Part shown: one piece after another, positions 34,895 through 42,992 of the stretch | Position numbering within the stretch: position 1 is the stretch's first letter | Layout: every line of letters begins with the position of its first letter | Assembly (NCBI GenBank): GCA_002375465.1 | Contig: DFLT01000016.1 | Location: 468 to 55,397 of the forward strand | Source of the DNA: Alphaproteobacteria bacterium UBA3612 | GTDB taxonomy: Bacteria; Pseudomonadota; Alphaproteobacteria; Sphingomonadales; Sphingomonadaceae | Direction: 5' to 3' | DNA: 54,930 nt | Notes under the pieces: generated by a model | Databases searched by the model: none | Seen by the model: the letters and a program-made list of their open reading frames with translations, nothing else | Told to the model about the DNA's origin: nothing | Position numbers and translations under genes: made by a program

Positions 34895-35992
34895 CTATGG
34901 TCGCGCGGCCGACGAGTCGAGGGGCGGCCCGCACTCCGCCAGCCCCCATTCCGCCGCCTCCCGAACGACGTCTGACGCATCCTGCAGCAGCGGCGTCAGC
35001 GCTGCCACCGCCCCGTCGCCTCCTTGGTTGCCGAGGGCGATCGCAACGTTCCTGACGAAACGTTCGCGCCCGATGCGCTTTACTGGCGATCCCGCGAAAA
35101 CGTCGCGAAAGGCGGCATCGTCAAGCTGTGCCAGATCGGCGAGGCTCGGCCGGACGAGTGCGGGCCGCGGGGCAAAGGCGATTTCTTCGGCGGCCCGGGC
35201 GAACTTGTTCCAGGGACAGACGGCCAGGCAATCATCGCAGCCATAGATGCGATTGCCGATGGCGCGGCGAAACTCGTGCGGGATCGGTCCCTGATGTTCG
35301 ATGGTCAGATAGGAAATGCAGCGCCGGGCATCCAGGCGATATGGCGCAGGAAAGGCACTGGTGGGACACGCGGTCTGGCAGGCATCGCAACTGCCGCACC
35401 GATCCGGGTGCTGCCCAGTCGGCTGCAGGTCCAGCGTCGTATAAACCGCGCCCAGGAACATCCACGACCCTTCCTGCGTGGACACGACATTCGTGTGCTT
35501 CCCCTGCCAGCCGATGCCCGCCGCCTGCGCCAGCGGCTTTTCCATCACGGGCGCCGTATCGACAAACACCTTCAATTCGCTGTCTGGCGCTTCGCCGACG
35601 ATCCAGCGGGCAAGCGACTTCAGCCGCTTTTTGACGACATCATGATAATCGCCGCCATGCGCATAGACCGATACCGCCCCGATCGCGGGCTGGTCAGCAT
35701 GGCGCAGCGGGTCGAGCGAGGGGGCATAGCTCATCCCCAGCATGATGACGCTCTGTACCTGCGGCCACAGGTCACGCGGGCTGGTGCGGCGGTCCGCCTT
35801 TTTCACCATCCACAGCATGTCGCCGTGCATCCCGTCGTCCAGCCATCGCTTCAATCGGGCACCGGCCTGCGGTGCCGCGTCGAAGCGCGCGATGCCGCAG
35901 GCGGAAAAGCCCAGCCGTGCGGCTTCGGCGCGAATATCCGCAGCGCCAGGCTCTGACGCGCGATCATCTGGCAAGGCTTTCTTATCATTCAC
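34895..35992 (-). CDS. queG: Epoxyqueuosine reductase
   Basis: QueG reduces epoxyqueuosine to queuosine in tRNA anticodon position 34, using cobalamin and two 4Fe-4S clusters. Seen: YAHGGDYHDVVKKRLKSLARW and DTAPVMEKPLAQAAGIGWQG (cobalamin/active-site part), then the ferredoxin-like cluster motifs CGSCDACQTACPTSAF and CDDCLAVCPWNKFA, then a HEAT-like C-terminal repeat (VRNVAIALGNQG). The start is uncertain: the frame is open to 36154, but a GTG at 35992 gives 365 residues, near family length. No other queuosine gene is nearby. Confidence 0.92.
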   Translation of the reverse strand: MNDKKALPDDRASEPGAADIRAEAARLGFSACGIARFDAAPQAGARLKRWLDDGMHGDMLWMVKKADRRTSPRDLWPQVQSVIMLGMSYAPSLDPLRHADQPAIGAVSVYAHGGDYHDVVKKRLKSLARWIVGEAPDSELKVFVDTAPVMEKPLAQAAGIGWQGKHTNVVSTQEGSWMFLGAVYTTLDLQPTGQHPDRCGSCDACQTACPTSAFPAPYRLDARRCISYLTIEHQGPIPHEFRRAIGNRIYGCDDCLAVCPWNKFARAAEEIAFAPRPALVRPSLADLAQLDDAAFRDVFAGSPVKRIGRERFVRNVAIALGNQGGDGAVAALTPLLQDASDVVREAAEWGLAECGPPLDSSAARP

Positions 35993-36132
35993 TCTGCCAT
36001 ATGTAGGCAGGAGAGCGGCAACGTCACCCCGAACTTGCGCCCCGGGCGTCGTTGCGCGCATGAAAATTTGCTTTGGCCATACGCTTACCCTTCCCGGCGA
36101 GCGCATGGTGCGGCCGGAATGGAAAGACCCGG

Positions 36133-37077
36133 ATGACCTACGCCATAGAGGCACATGGCCTCGCCAAGCGGTTCGGCGACAAGATGGCGGTAGGCGGCGT
36201 CGACCTGACCGTGCCGGCGGGCAGTATCTTCGGTTTCCTGGGACAGAATGGCGCGGGGAAGACGACCACGCTTCGAATGCTACTGGGCATTCTGACGCCT
36301 GACGCGGGCTATGTGACCGTTCTGGGTGACGATTATCCGCTCAGCGTGGCACACCGCATCGGCTACCTGCCGGAGGAGCGCGGCCTCTATCCTTCGATGA
36401 CGGCACGCGAGACCATTGCGTTCATGGGCGCCCTGCGCGGCATGCCGCTGAAGGCCGGGCGGGAACGCGCCGAGGAATTGCTGTCCGCCCATGGCCTCGG
36501 CGACGAAATCCATTCAAAGATCAGAACCTTCTCAAAGGGAATGGCGCAAAAGGTTCAGCTGCTGGGCAGCTTCGTACATTCGCCGGACCTGATTGTCCTG
36601 GACGAGCCATTTTCAGGCCTCGATCCGGTGAATCAGGCCGCTTTGGAATCGATCATCATCGGGGAACGGGCACGCGGTGCCACGATCCTTTTTTCCACCC
36701 ACATCATGTCCCATGCGGAGCGGCTGTGCGATGGGCTGGTGCTGATCGCTGGCGGGCGAACGCGCTTTTCAGGGTCGGTGGCGCAGGCGCGCGCTGTTCT
36801 GCCCGCGCAGGTGGTGATGCGCACCGTCGACCCGCTGGAAAATGCAATCGGTCATCTGCCGGCGACATTCGCCCGCGATGCCAATGGGCTTTATCGCTTT
36901 CCCCTGCCCGATGAAGGACTCGATGCGACGCTGAAGCGGCTGGTCGCCGCAAATGTCGGCATCAGCGAATTGACGACGGAACGGCCGACGCTGCACGATG
37001 CCTTTGTGGCCATGGTCGGCGATCCAGAGGCGGACGACATCAACCTGCGATCGTCCGAGCAGGAGACGTACCGATGA
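36133..37077 (+). CDS. ABC transporter ATP-binding protein (NatA-type)
   Basis: A 314-residue ATPase of an exporter. Seen: Walker A GQNGAGKTTT, GYLPEERGLYPSMTARET after the Q-loop, the signature FSKGMAQKVQ, Walker B LIVLDEPFSGLDP, and the switch region ILFSTHIMSHAERL. The C-terminal DUF4162-like tail (about 220-314) is typical of NatA/YhaQ-like proteins. The ATG at 36133 (MTYAIEAHGLAKRFG) is preferred to an in-frame start 60 nt upstream. It overlaps the permease gene by 4 nt. Substrate unknown; sodium, as in Bacillus NatAB, is only one possibility. Confidence 0.9.
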   Translation: MTYAIEAHGLAKRFGDKMAVGGVDLTVPAGSIFGFLGQNGAGKTTTLRMLLGILTPDAGYVTVLGDDYPLSVAHRIGYLPEERGLYPSMTARETIAFMGALRGMPLKAGRERAEELLSAHGLGDEIHSKIRTFSKGMAQKVQLLGSFVHSPDLIVLDEPFSGLDPVNQAALESIIIGERARGATILFSTHIMSHAERLCDGLVLIAGGRTRFSGSVAQARAVLPAQVVMRTVDPLENAIGHLPATFARDANGLYRFPLPDEGLDATLKRLVAANVGISELTTERPTLHDAFVAMVGDPEADDINLRSSEQETYR

Positions 37078-38555
37078 ACGCCCCCGGTTTCGTCAGGGCC
37101 GCATGGACGATCGCGCGCCGCGACATCACCGCGACCATCTTTTCGCGCGGCTTTCTCATATGGCTGGCCATGCCCATCCTGGGCCTCCTTTTCGGCATCC
37201 TCGCCAGTGTCGCGCAGGGCGGTGGCGGCGACTCGTCACGAGAGCCGACCAGCGCGGCGGTAATCGATACAGAGGGCGCCTTCGCACCCTGGCTGATCGA
37301 GACGGCAAGGCTGGAGCGCGCGCGCGACCGCTATGCACAATTACGACGCAGATTTTCGACGGTGCGTCCGACCGAGGCACTGCCAGAGGCGCTGTCACCG
37401 CCGCCCGCCCGCCTCGACGTCGAACAGCTTCAAACCCTGGCAGAGAATGATCGACTGGACCGCATAGAGCGGGAATTCCAGTTGGGCACCGGGGACACGC
37501 TGAAGGCGCTGGGGCTTGAACCGACACGCATGGCGCTGACCCGCGTCACGGCAGAGGGCGACCTTGACCGGCAGGCGCAGCGATTGCTGAGCGGCGATCC
37601 CGGCCGCTTTGGTGCCGTCGTTCTGGTCCGGGAAGGCGAAGTGTCGGTCGTCCGCCGCGACGGAACGAATGTGGACCGTCTGCGCACCCTTGCCGGACAG
37701 GCATGGGAACGGCGTGCACTCGATCAGGCCGGGCTGCTCCAGCCTTTGAAGACAGCGATGGCGGGACGCCCGGACATCGGCGTCGAAACCATCGCCGACG
37801 ATGATCGCGAAGCACCCGCCGGGCAGCGGCCTGATGATCGCAGCACAGCGCTCGCAACCGGCGCGGCCATTGTCCTCTTCACGCTCATCTCCCTCCTGGC
37901 AGGCGCACTCCTGTCCAACATGGTGGAGGAGAAGGGCAATAAGGTGATCGAGATACTCGTTGCTTCGGTACCGATTCCCGCGATTTTCGCTGGCAAGCTG
38001 GTGGGCATGCTCGCAGTTTCGCTTCTCGGCGTCGGTGTCTGGGGCGCGGTATTCGGCGGTGGCGCGATGTTCATTCTTGGGCAGCTTCCCGCCGGCATTC
38101 TCGCCGACCCCGCACGCGGCTGGCCCCAATTCGTGACGCTCGTTTCCGCCTATTTCGTGACCGCCTATCTGATTTACGGCGCTGTATATCTGGGTATCGG
38201 CAGCCTTTGCACGTCGATCCGAGAGGTTCAGACGCTCTCAATGCCGATTACCATCCTGCAAATGGTCGTGCTCGTATGGACCATCGGCGCCATCGGCGAT
38301 CCCGATGGGCTCAGCGCCACCATCGCCAGCTGGTTCCCGCTGTCCGCGCCCTATATGTGGGCCGCGCGCGCCGCTGCTGGCGAACAGCTCGGCATGCACA
38401 TGCTTGCCATCGCCTATCAGCTGGCCTTTGCGGGGTTGATCATCTTCGTCGCCGCCCGCCTGTTCCGCTACGGCGTCCTGCGATCCGGGCCACCACCCAG
38501 CCTGAAGCAGCTGGGAAGTAGCGCGAGGTTCTGGGTGCGCGGCCGCTCGGCTTAA
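37074..38555 (+). CDS. ABC-2 family transporter permease (NatB/YhaP-type)
   Basis: The 493-residue membrane partner of the preceding ATPase. One membrane helix near the N terminus (about 20-45) is followed by a large extracytoplasmic domain of some 200 residues, then about five or six hydrophobic helices from residue 260 on, including the ABC-2 motif MVEEKGNKVIEILVASVPI. This is the layout of NatB-like exporters. Start and stop overlap with the ATPase gene (ATGA) shows a two-gene operon. The exported compound is not known. Confidence 0.9.
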   Translation: MNAPGFVRAAWTIARRDITATIFSRGFLIWLAMPILGLLFGILASVAQGGGGDSSREPTSAAVIDTEGAFAPWLIETARLERARDRYAQLRRRFSTVRPTEALPEALSPPPARLDVEQLQTLAENDRLDRIEREFQLGTGDTLKALGLEPTRMALTRVTAEGDLDRQAQRLLSGDPGRFGAVVLVREGEVSVVRRDGTNVDRLRTLAGQAWERRALDQAGLLQPLKTAMAGRPDIGVETIADDDREAPAGQRPDDRSTALATGAAIVLFTLISLLAGALLSNMVEEKGNKVIEILVASVPIPAIFAGKLVGMLAVSLLGVGVWGAVFGGGAMFILGQLPAGILADPARGWPQFVTLVSAYFVTAYLIYGAVYLGIGSLCTSIREVQTLSMPITILQMVVLVWTIGAIGDPDGLSATIASWFPLSAPYMWAARAAAGEQLGMHMLAIAYQLAFAGLIIFVAARLFRYGVLRSGPPPSLKQLGSSARFWVRGRSA

Positions 38556-38608
38556 CTTTGGGGGTGCAGTGCGCTAATATTTTGAAAGCGCGGCAATATG
38601 AGGCAAAT

Positions 38609-38630
38609 TGCTGCGCAGCATTATCTGCAG
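38609..38630. promoter_or_regulatory. Palindrome TGCTGCGCAGCA with a following CTGCAG half-site
   Basis: A perfect 12-bp palindrome (38609-38620) and a CTGCAG (38625-38630) lie in the 252-nt gap before the GNAT gene. Similar TGC-GCA elements bind the polyhydroxybutyrate regulator PhaR in alphaproteobacteria, but no phasin or PHB gene is visible, so the link is weak. GC-rich hairpins (GGCCG-CTT-CGGCC; CCCCGA-CGCA-TCGGGG) fill the rest of the gap. Confidence 0.3.
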
Positions 38631-38807
38631 CATTTTGTACGTTCCCCGCCGCGTGCACCGCCGCCCCCGTGCCTCTCTCTTTTGCAAAGTCCGGCCGCTT
38701 CGGCCGCGTACAGCTTTCCGGCCTGCCTTCAGCCGGGAATTGAACGCCCCGACGCATCGGGGTGTCGGACGCTTGCACGTGCGGCGCCATCGCGGCAGAC
38801 GCGCGCC

Positions 38808-39398
38808 ATGGACGATACCGAATTCAGCATCCGCCCCGCTGAGGCTGCAGACGCCGCGCGCCTCTCGCTGATAGGTCAGGCAACATTCCTGGAAAGCTTC
38901 GCCCATGTGCTGAGGGGCGAGGACATCGTGATGCACTGTATGCATCAGCATTCGCGCGACGATTATGCCGCCCGCCTGCGGTCTGCCGAAGGGGCGCTGT
39001 GGCTTGCCGAACTAAGGAAGGGGGCGCCAATCGGTTATGCCGCCCTCAGCCCACCAGACCTGCCGGACGTGGAGGTCGGACCGGGCGACGTGGAATTGAA
39101 GCGCATCTATGTCCTGTCCCGGTTTCACGGCTCTGGCGTTGCGGCGCAATTGATGGACCGGGCAGTCGAACATGCCGTGGCCGCCGGTAACAGCCGTTTG
39201 CTGCTGGGTGTCTACAGTCGTAATGGGCGCGCAATCCGCTTTTACCAGAAGAACGGTTTTTCCCTGATTGGTACTCGCCGCTTCATGATCGGCGCCAACC
39301 ATTATGACGATGTCATCATGGCAAAACCGCTTCCCGCCGCTAATCGGAAACATGACGAAGCGCTTGCCTTTGGACAGGCAAGCCGGAAAGAGGGGTAA
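38808..39398 (+). CDS. GNAT family N-acetyltransferase
   Basis: A 196-residue acetyl-CoA-dependent acyltransferase. Seen: IRPAEAADAARLSLIG at the N terminus, the strand VELKRIYVLSRFHGSGVAAQLMDRAVEHA that carries the CoA pyrophosphate loop (motif A), and LGVYSRNGRAIRFYQKNGF (motif B). The ATG at 38808 starts exactly at the domain; the upstream in-frame extension lacks family character. It is followed 2 nt later by the RidA gene, and both by a glycerophosphodiesterase gene, so one operon is likely. The substrate is unknown. Confidence 0.88.
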   Translation: MDDTEFSIRPAEAADAARLSLIGQATFLESFAHVLRGEDIVMHCMHQHSRDDYAARLRSAEGALWLAELRKGAPIGYAALSPPDLPDVEVGPGDVELKRIYVLSRFHGSGVAAQLMDRAVEHAVAAGNSRLLLGVYSRNGRAIRFYQKNGFSLIGTRRFMIGANHYDDVIMAKPLPAANRKHDEALAFGQASRKEG

Positions 39399-39399
39399 T

Positions 39400-39864
39400 A
39401 TGTCAATCGAAGAGCGCCTCGCGGCTCATGGGCTCAGCCTTCCACCAGCGCCCTCTGCGGCTGCCAATTATGTGCCGTTCGTGCGCACCGGCAACCAGTT
39501 GCACACCGCCGGCCAGATCCCGTTCGACGCCGATGGGGAATTGATGTGCGGAACCCTGGGCCAGGATGTGACGACGGAGCAGGGCTATGAAATCGCCCAG
39601 CGCTGCGCGCTCGCCATCCTTTCGCAGGCAAAATCCGCACTGGGATCGCTGGATGCCATCCAGCGAATCGTGAAGCTGAACGTGTTCGTGGCGTCGGCGC
39701 CCGGCTTTACTCAGCAGCCGGAGGTTGCGAACGGCGCCAGCGATCTGATGGTGAATATATTGGGTGAATGCGGGCGCCATGCACGCAGCGCGGTCGGCGT
39801 TGCCGCCCTGCCCCGCGGCGTTGCCGTCGAAATCGACGCGATCATCGAAACAAATGCTGACTGA
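39400..39864 (+). CDS. RidA family protein
   Basis: A 154-residue member of the YjgF/YER057c/RidA family, of which RidA itself removes reactive enamine/imine intermediates formed by PLP enzymes. Seen: YVPFVRTGNQLHTAGQIPFD, then GTLGQDVTTEQGYEIAQRC, and ARSAVGVAALPRGVAVEIDA, whose arginine and glutamate are the usual active-site residues. The subgroup is the longer, 150-residue type often next to amidohydrolases or kinases, not the 128-residue RidA itself. It starts one nt after the GNAT gene's stop. Confidence 0.9.
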   Translation: MSIEERLAAHGLSLPPAPSAAANYVPFVRTGNQLHTAGQIPFDADGELMCGTLGQDVTTEQGYEIAQRCALAILSQAKSALGSLDAIQRIVKLNVFVASAPGFTQQPEVANGASDLMVNILGECGRHARSAVGVAALPRGVAVEIDAIIETNAD

Positions 39865-40654
39865 CGCAGCCAGGCACAAGCGGCGCCAGCTAGAGGCAAA
39901 GATGGCAGCGCTTTCCGCGCTGCCATTTGCGCATCGCGGCCTGCACGTGGATGGCGGAGCGGTCGAGAATTCTTTTGCGGCATTCGACGCGGCGATAGAG
40001 GCGGGGCTGGGGATCGAACTTGATGTCCAGTTGACCCAGGAGGCGGGGGCCGTCGTTTTTCACGATGCGACGCTGGAACGCCTGACCGATCAGACCGGGC
40101 AGATCATCAAATCCTCGATGAAGCAATTGTCCCAGGTCCGCCTGCGCAATTCCGAGGAGACGATTTCCAGCCTGCAGGATGCGTTGCTGCACATTGCCGG
40201 CCGCGTTCCGGTGCTGATCGAGGCAAAGGCCGGCGACAATTCCCCCATCGCCCTCGCCCTCGCCGTTCGCCGCGCGCTCGAGGGCTATGTCGGCCCGGTT
40301 GGGATCATGTCTTTCAATCCCGCCGTCTCGCGCTGGTTTCATGACCATTTTCCCACGATGCTGAACGGCCTGGTGATGAGCGAGGAATCGGACACGGTCG
40401 GCGCGCCGTGGCGCGGCAGCGGCCCCGCCCGCATGCTGATGATCCAGCAGGCGAAGCCGAAATTCATTGCCTATGATGTCCGCTCCCTGCCCAGTCGCAT
40501 TGCAAAGATGTTCAGGAAACCGGGGCGCCGTGCCTTCACCTGGACGGTGCGCAGCGAGGCGGACCTGGAACATGGCAGGCTGCATGCCGACCAGGTCATC
40601 GTCGAGGGGCTGGCCGCCAAATCCCTCGCAAAGGCCGGTCCATCCTCAGCGTGA
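39854..40654 (+). CDS. Glycerophosphodiester phosphodiesterase
   Basis: A TIM-barrel enzyme that splits glycerophosphodiesters to glycerol-3-phosphate and an alcohol. The 266-residue protein has the GDPD signatures: FAHRGLHVDGGAVENSFAAF, the metal pair in GIELDVQLTQEAGAVVFHDA, LIEAKAG, and TWTVRSEADLE at the C terminus. No signal peptide is seen, so it is of the cytoplasmic (UgpQ-like) type. The ATG at 39854 lies within the last codons of the RidA gene (11 nt overlap). Confidence 0.9.
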   Translation: MLTDAARHKRRQLEAKMAALSALPFAHRGLHVDGGAVENSFAAFDAAIEAGLGIELDVQLTQEAGAVVFHDATLERLTDQTGQIIKSSMKQLSQVRLRNSEETISSLQDALLHIAGRVPVLIEAKAGDNSPIALALAVRRALEGYVGPVGIMSFNPAVSRWFHDHFPTMLNGLVMSEESDTVGAPWRGSGPARMLMIQQAKPKFIAYDVRSLPSRIAKMFRKPGRRAFTWTVRSEADLEHGRLHADQVIVEGLAAKSLAKAGPSSA

Positions 40655-40746
40655 TTCAGCGGCGTCCCGGAGCGGTTGCCACAAAGCGGGCGGGTGCACC
40701 CATCTGGCGCTTTGCCTGAGGTTTTCGCGCACTATCTTATGGGCAG

Positions 40747-41895
40747 ATGACAGACCCCCGTATCGAACTCCTCACCTCGGCAGACGCCTTCACAGCCTCC
40801 GAATGGAATGCCTGCGCGGGTTCGGCGAACCCATTCGCGCTGCACGAATTCGCCGTCGCGCTGGAAAGATCGAACAGCGCGGTGGCCGCGACCGGCTGGC
40901 AACCCGCGCATCTTGCGCTGCGGGAGGAGGAGGGCCTGCCCGCGACCGCCATCATGCCGGCCTATGTAAAATCGCACAGCCGCGGCGAATTCGTTTTCGA
41001 TCATGGCTGGGCCGACGCGTTCGAGCGCGCGGGCGGTCATTATTACCCGAAATTGCAGATCAGCGTCCCCTTCACGCCCGCGACCGGACCGCGCCTGCTG
41101 ACCGAAGCGGGCGGCGATCCGGCGCTATTGCTGCAGGGTGCGGAGGCGGTGTGCCGCCAGCATGACCTGTCTTCGGCCCATGCGACCTTCATCGACCCGG
41201 CACAGCTGCCCGTTTTTCAGGATGCCGGATGGCTGGTCCGCCACGGTGAGCAATTTCACTGGTTCAACCGCGACTATGGCGATTTTGACGAGTTTCTCGG
41301 CGCGCTTTCCTCACGAAAACGAAAGGCCATACGCCGCGAACGCCGCGGCATTGCAGAGGGGCCACTGACGATCCACCGCCTGGAGGGCGCGGAAATTACA
41401 GAGGCCGACTGGGACGATTTCTGGGAATTCTATCAGGATACTGGCGCGCGCAAATGGGGCTCGCCCTATCTGACGCGCAGCTTCTTCTCCCTCGCCAGCG
41501 AAACCATGGCCGATCGGCTGCTGCTCGTCGTGGCAAAGCATGAGGGGCGGACCGTTGCAGCAGCACTGAATTTCATCGGCGGCGACTGCATTTACGGCCG
41601 CTATTGGGGCACGGTCGTGGACGTGCCCTTCCTGCATTTCGAACTCTGCTATTATCAGGCCATAGAGTTAGCCATTGAGCGCGGCCTTTCACGCGTAGAG
41701 GCCGGTGCCCAGGGCGAGCACAAGCTGGCGCGCGGCTATGAGCCGGTCATAACCTATTCAGCACATTGGATCGCAAATCCGGGATTGCGCACGGCGGTCG
41801 CTGCCTTTCTCGATCAGGAGCGAGAGGCCGTTGAACGCGAGATCGAGGTGCTCGGGTCGATGGGTCCGTTCAAGCGAGACGGCACACCCCGATAA
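40747..41895 (+). CDS. FemAB/GNAT-like protein (DUF482 family)
   Basis: A 382-residue protein of the DUF482 family, whose fold is related to the FemABX/GNAT aminoacyl- and acyltransferases. Seen: SADAFTASEWNACAG at the start, HYYPKLQISVPFTPATGPRLL, LSSRKRKAIRRERRGI, and the C-terminal block RYWGTVVDVPFLHFELCYYQAIE with EAGAQGEHKLARGYEP, all conserved in DUF482. Its substrate has not been established for the family. It stands alone on the plus strand, with a 92-nt gap to the preceding gene. Confidence 0.85.
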   Translation: MTDPRIELLTSADAFTASEWNACAGSANPFALHEFAVALERSNSAVAATGWQPAHLALREEEGLPATAIMPAYVKSHSRGEFVFDHGWADAFERAGGHYYPKLQISVPFTPATGPRLLTEAGGDPALLLQGAEAVCRQHDLSSAHATFIDPAQLPVFQDAGWLVRHGEQFHWFNRDYGDFDEFLGALSSRKRKAIRRERRGIAEGPLTIHRLEGAEITEADWDDFWEFYQDTGARKWGSPYLTRSFFSLASETMADRLLLVVAKHEGRTVAAALNFIGGDCIYGRYWGTVVDVPFLHFELCYYQAIELAIERGLSRVEAGAQGEHKLARGYEPVITYSAHWIANPGLRTAVAAFLDQEREAVEREIEVLGSMGPFKRDGTPR

Positions 41896-41904
41896 GGGCC
41901 GTCC

Positions 41905-42189
41905 TCAGGCCGCCGCCTTCAAGAAGGCGCGCGCTTCTCGCTGCGCCGCCGCAATCTCTTCGGAATTCATCTCGCTGGCGACCTCGCTGCGATTTTCCTT
42001 TGCCCGCACGTCACCCTTCGCGGCGGCAAGATTGAACCATTTATGCGCTTCGATCAGATTCATGTCGACGCCGTCGCCACCGACGGAATATGCCACGCCA
42101 AGCTCGTAGAGAGCTTCGGTATCGCCGATCATGGCTCGCAGCAATTGCTGCTGCAGAAACCGCGCATCGCCCTTCACCACTTTCGCCAT
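41905..42189 (-). CDS. Small Sel1-repeat protein
   Basis: A 94-residue protein with one clear Sel1-like (TPR-related) repeat, GDTEALYELGVAYSVGGDGVDMNLIEAHKWFNLAAAKGD, so it probably binds another protein. The ATG at 42189 (MAKVVKGDARF) is chosen; in-frame starts at 42231 or 42246 would add up to 19 residues. It converges with the DUF482 gene (9 nt apart). It is the last gene that looks chromosomal before the mobile element. Confidence 0.8.
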   Translation of the reverse strand: MAKVVKGDARFLQQQLLRAMIGDTEALYELGVAYSVGGDGVDMNLIEAHKWFNLAAAKGDVRAKENRSEVASEMNSEEIAAAQREARAFLKAAA

Positions 42190-42207
42190 TTCGTTGATCC
42201 ACCTGTT

Positions 42208-42516
42208 GTGTTGTGTCGTCTCAACAATGGACATGATGGTGTTCAAAAATGGTTAACGAGAACAGACGCGTTTCCGCCATTTGTTAGCTTTCGCGGCGGA
42301 AAACCACACGAAATACTTTCAATAGGTTGGCCGAGTCCGGAAAACCCCAACTACGCCCGTTCCGGTCTTCTAGCCCTGATCTTCGCTGACTCGACGCCAG
42401 AGACGCCGATTGAGCAGCCAACAGTGTTGGCATGTCTTTCACGCGCCGAAGATTCGATGGTCTCACTTGGCGAGGCAAATGCCCTCGCATCGCAGATCAC
42501 GGAGGCAACAGCGTGA
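42208..42516 (+). CDS. Possible short CDS or gene remnant at the left end of the element
   Basis: The plus-strand frame ending at 42516 has no good start; GTG at 42208 would give 102 residues, GTG at 42424 only 30. The C-terminal part reads LLALIFADSTPETPIEQPTV and SLGEANALASQITEATA. Its stop overlaps the start of the next gene as GTGA, the overlap style of this whole element, which is the main argument that it is translated. It may be a gene cut at the element boundary. No family recognised. Confidence 0.3.
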   Translation: MLCRLNNGHDGVQKWLTRTDAFPPFVSFRGGKPHEILSIGWPSPENPNYARSGLLALIFADSTPETPIEQPTVLACLSRAEDSMVSLGEANALASQITEATA

Positions 42517-42725
42517 ACATAATAGACACCGTAGAGGCAGCGGACCTAGCGACGAGCCAAGGCTTTCCGATCACCGCGAGGACGTTGGAACGATACCGGC
42601 AGAATGGTCGCGGGCCAGTTCATTTGAAGCTTGGATCGGCGCCGAATGCGCCGGCGCGCTACCGCCCATCCGACGTGCTGGAATGGGTGCAGGCTCAAAT
42701 TATCGAAGTGCAGACAGCGGCATGA
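42513..42725 (+). CDS. Helix-turn-helix protein, excisionase/AlpA-like
   Basis: A 70-residue protein from a GTG start (VNIIDTVEAADLATSQGFPI). It reads as a MerR/excisionase-type winged helix: SQGFPITARTLERYRQNGRGPVHLKLG, then YRPSDVLEWVQAQ, the pattern of AlpA/Xis-like proteins of prophages and islands. It likely controls excision or early transcription of the element. Both ends overlap neighbouring frames by 4 nt. Confidence 0.65.
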   Translation: MNIIDTVEAADLATSQGFPITARTLERYRQNGRGPVHLKLGSAPNAPARYRPSDVLEWVQAQIIEVQTAA

Positions 42726-42832
42726 GTGCGCCCACGAAAAAGGGCCGCGCCCAGGCAGACACGGCCCTAGTTATCGCAATCGTTACCGCCTGTCTTGGGG
42801 ACATAGCGAGGCATCGATATGCGCCACGATAG
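42722..42832 (+). CDS. Micro-ORF of 36 residues
   Basis: ATG at 42722 overlaps the preceding stop (ATGA). The product begins MSAPTKKGRAQADTALVIAI and contains a hydrophobic stretch in the middle, so it could be a small membrane-associated peptide. No family is recognised. The evidence is its exact 4-nt overlap with the gene before and 14-nt overlap with the one after. Confidence 0.45.
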   Translation: MSAPTKKGRAQADTALVIAIVTACLGDIARHRYAPR

Positions 42833-42992
42833 CCAGAACGCTCGCCAGATCAAGCCCACAGTTAGCGCCCTTTTTAGGCAAATGCTCGCTGCATCGCGCC
42901 CTCCTCTGGTTCGTCGATACGCTGGGAACGGCCGCGAGATCCTGTTCATCGGATGGCGGCCGCTGGCGAAGATCGGCGGGGCGAGCAAATGA
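42819..42992 (+). CDS. Micro-ORF of 57 residues
   Basis: ATG at 42819, inside the end of the 36-residue frame; its stop overlaps the start of the Toprim gene (ATGA at 42989). The product is basic (MRHDSQNARQIKPTVSALFR at the start, many Arg/Lys throughout) and ends FIGWRPLAKIGGASK, so it may bind nucleic acid. No family recognised. Confidence 0.5.
   Translation: MRHDSQNARQIKPTVSALFRQMLAASRPPLVRRYAGNGREILFIGWRPLAKIGGASK

Noticed and set aside
38440..38951. Minus-strand frames between the ABC permease and the GNAT gene
   Set aside because: They have no family character and overlap the ends of two clear plus-strand genes.
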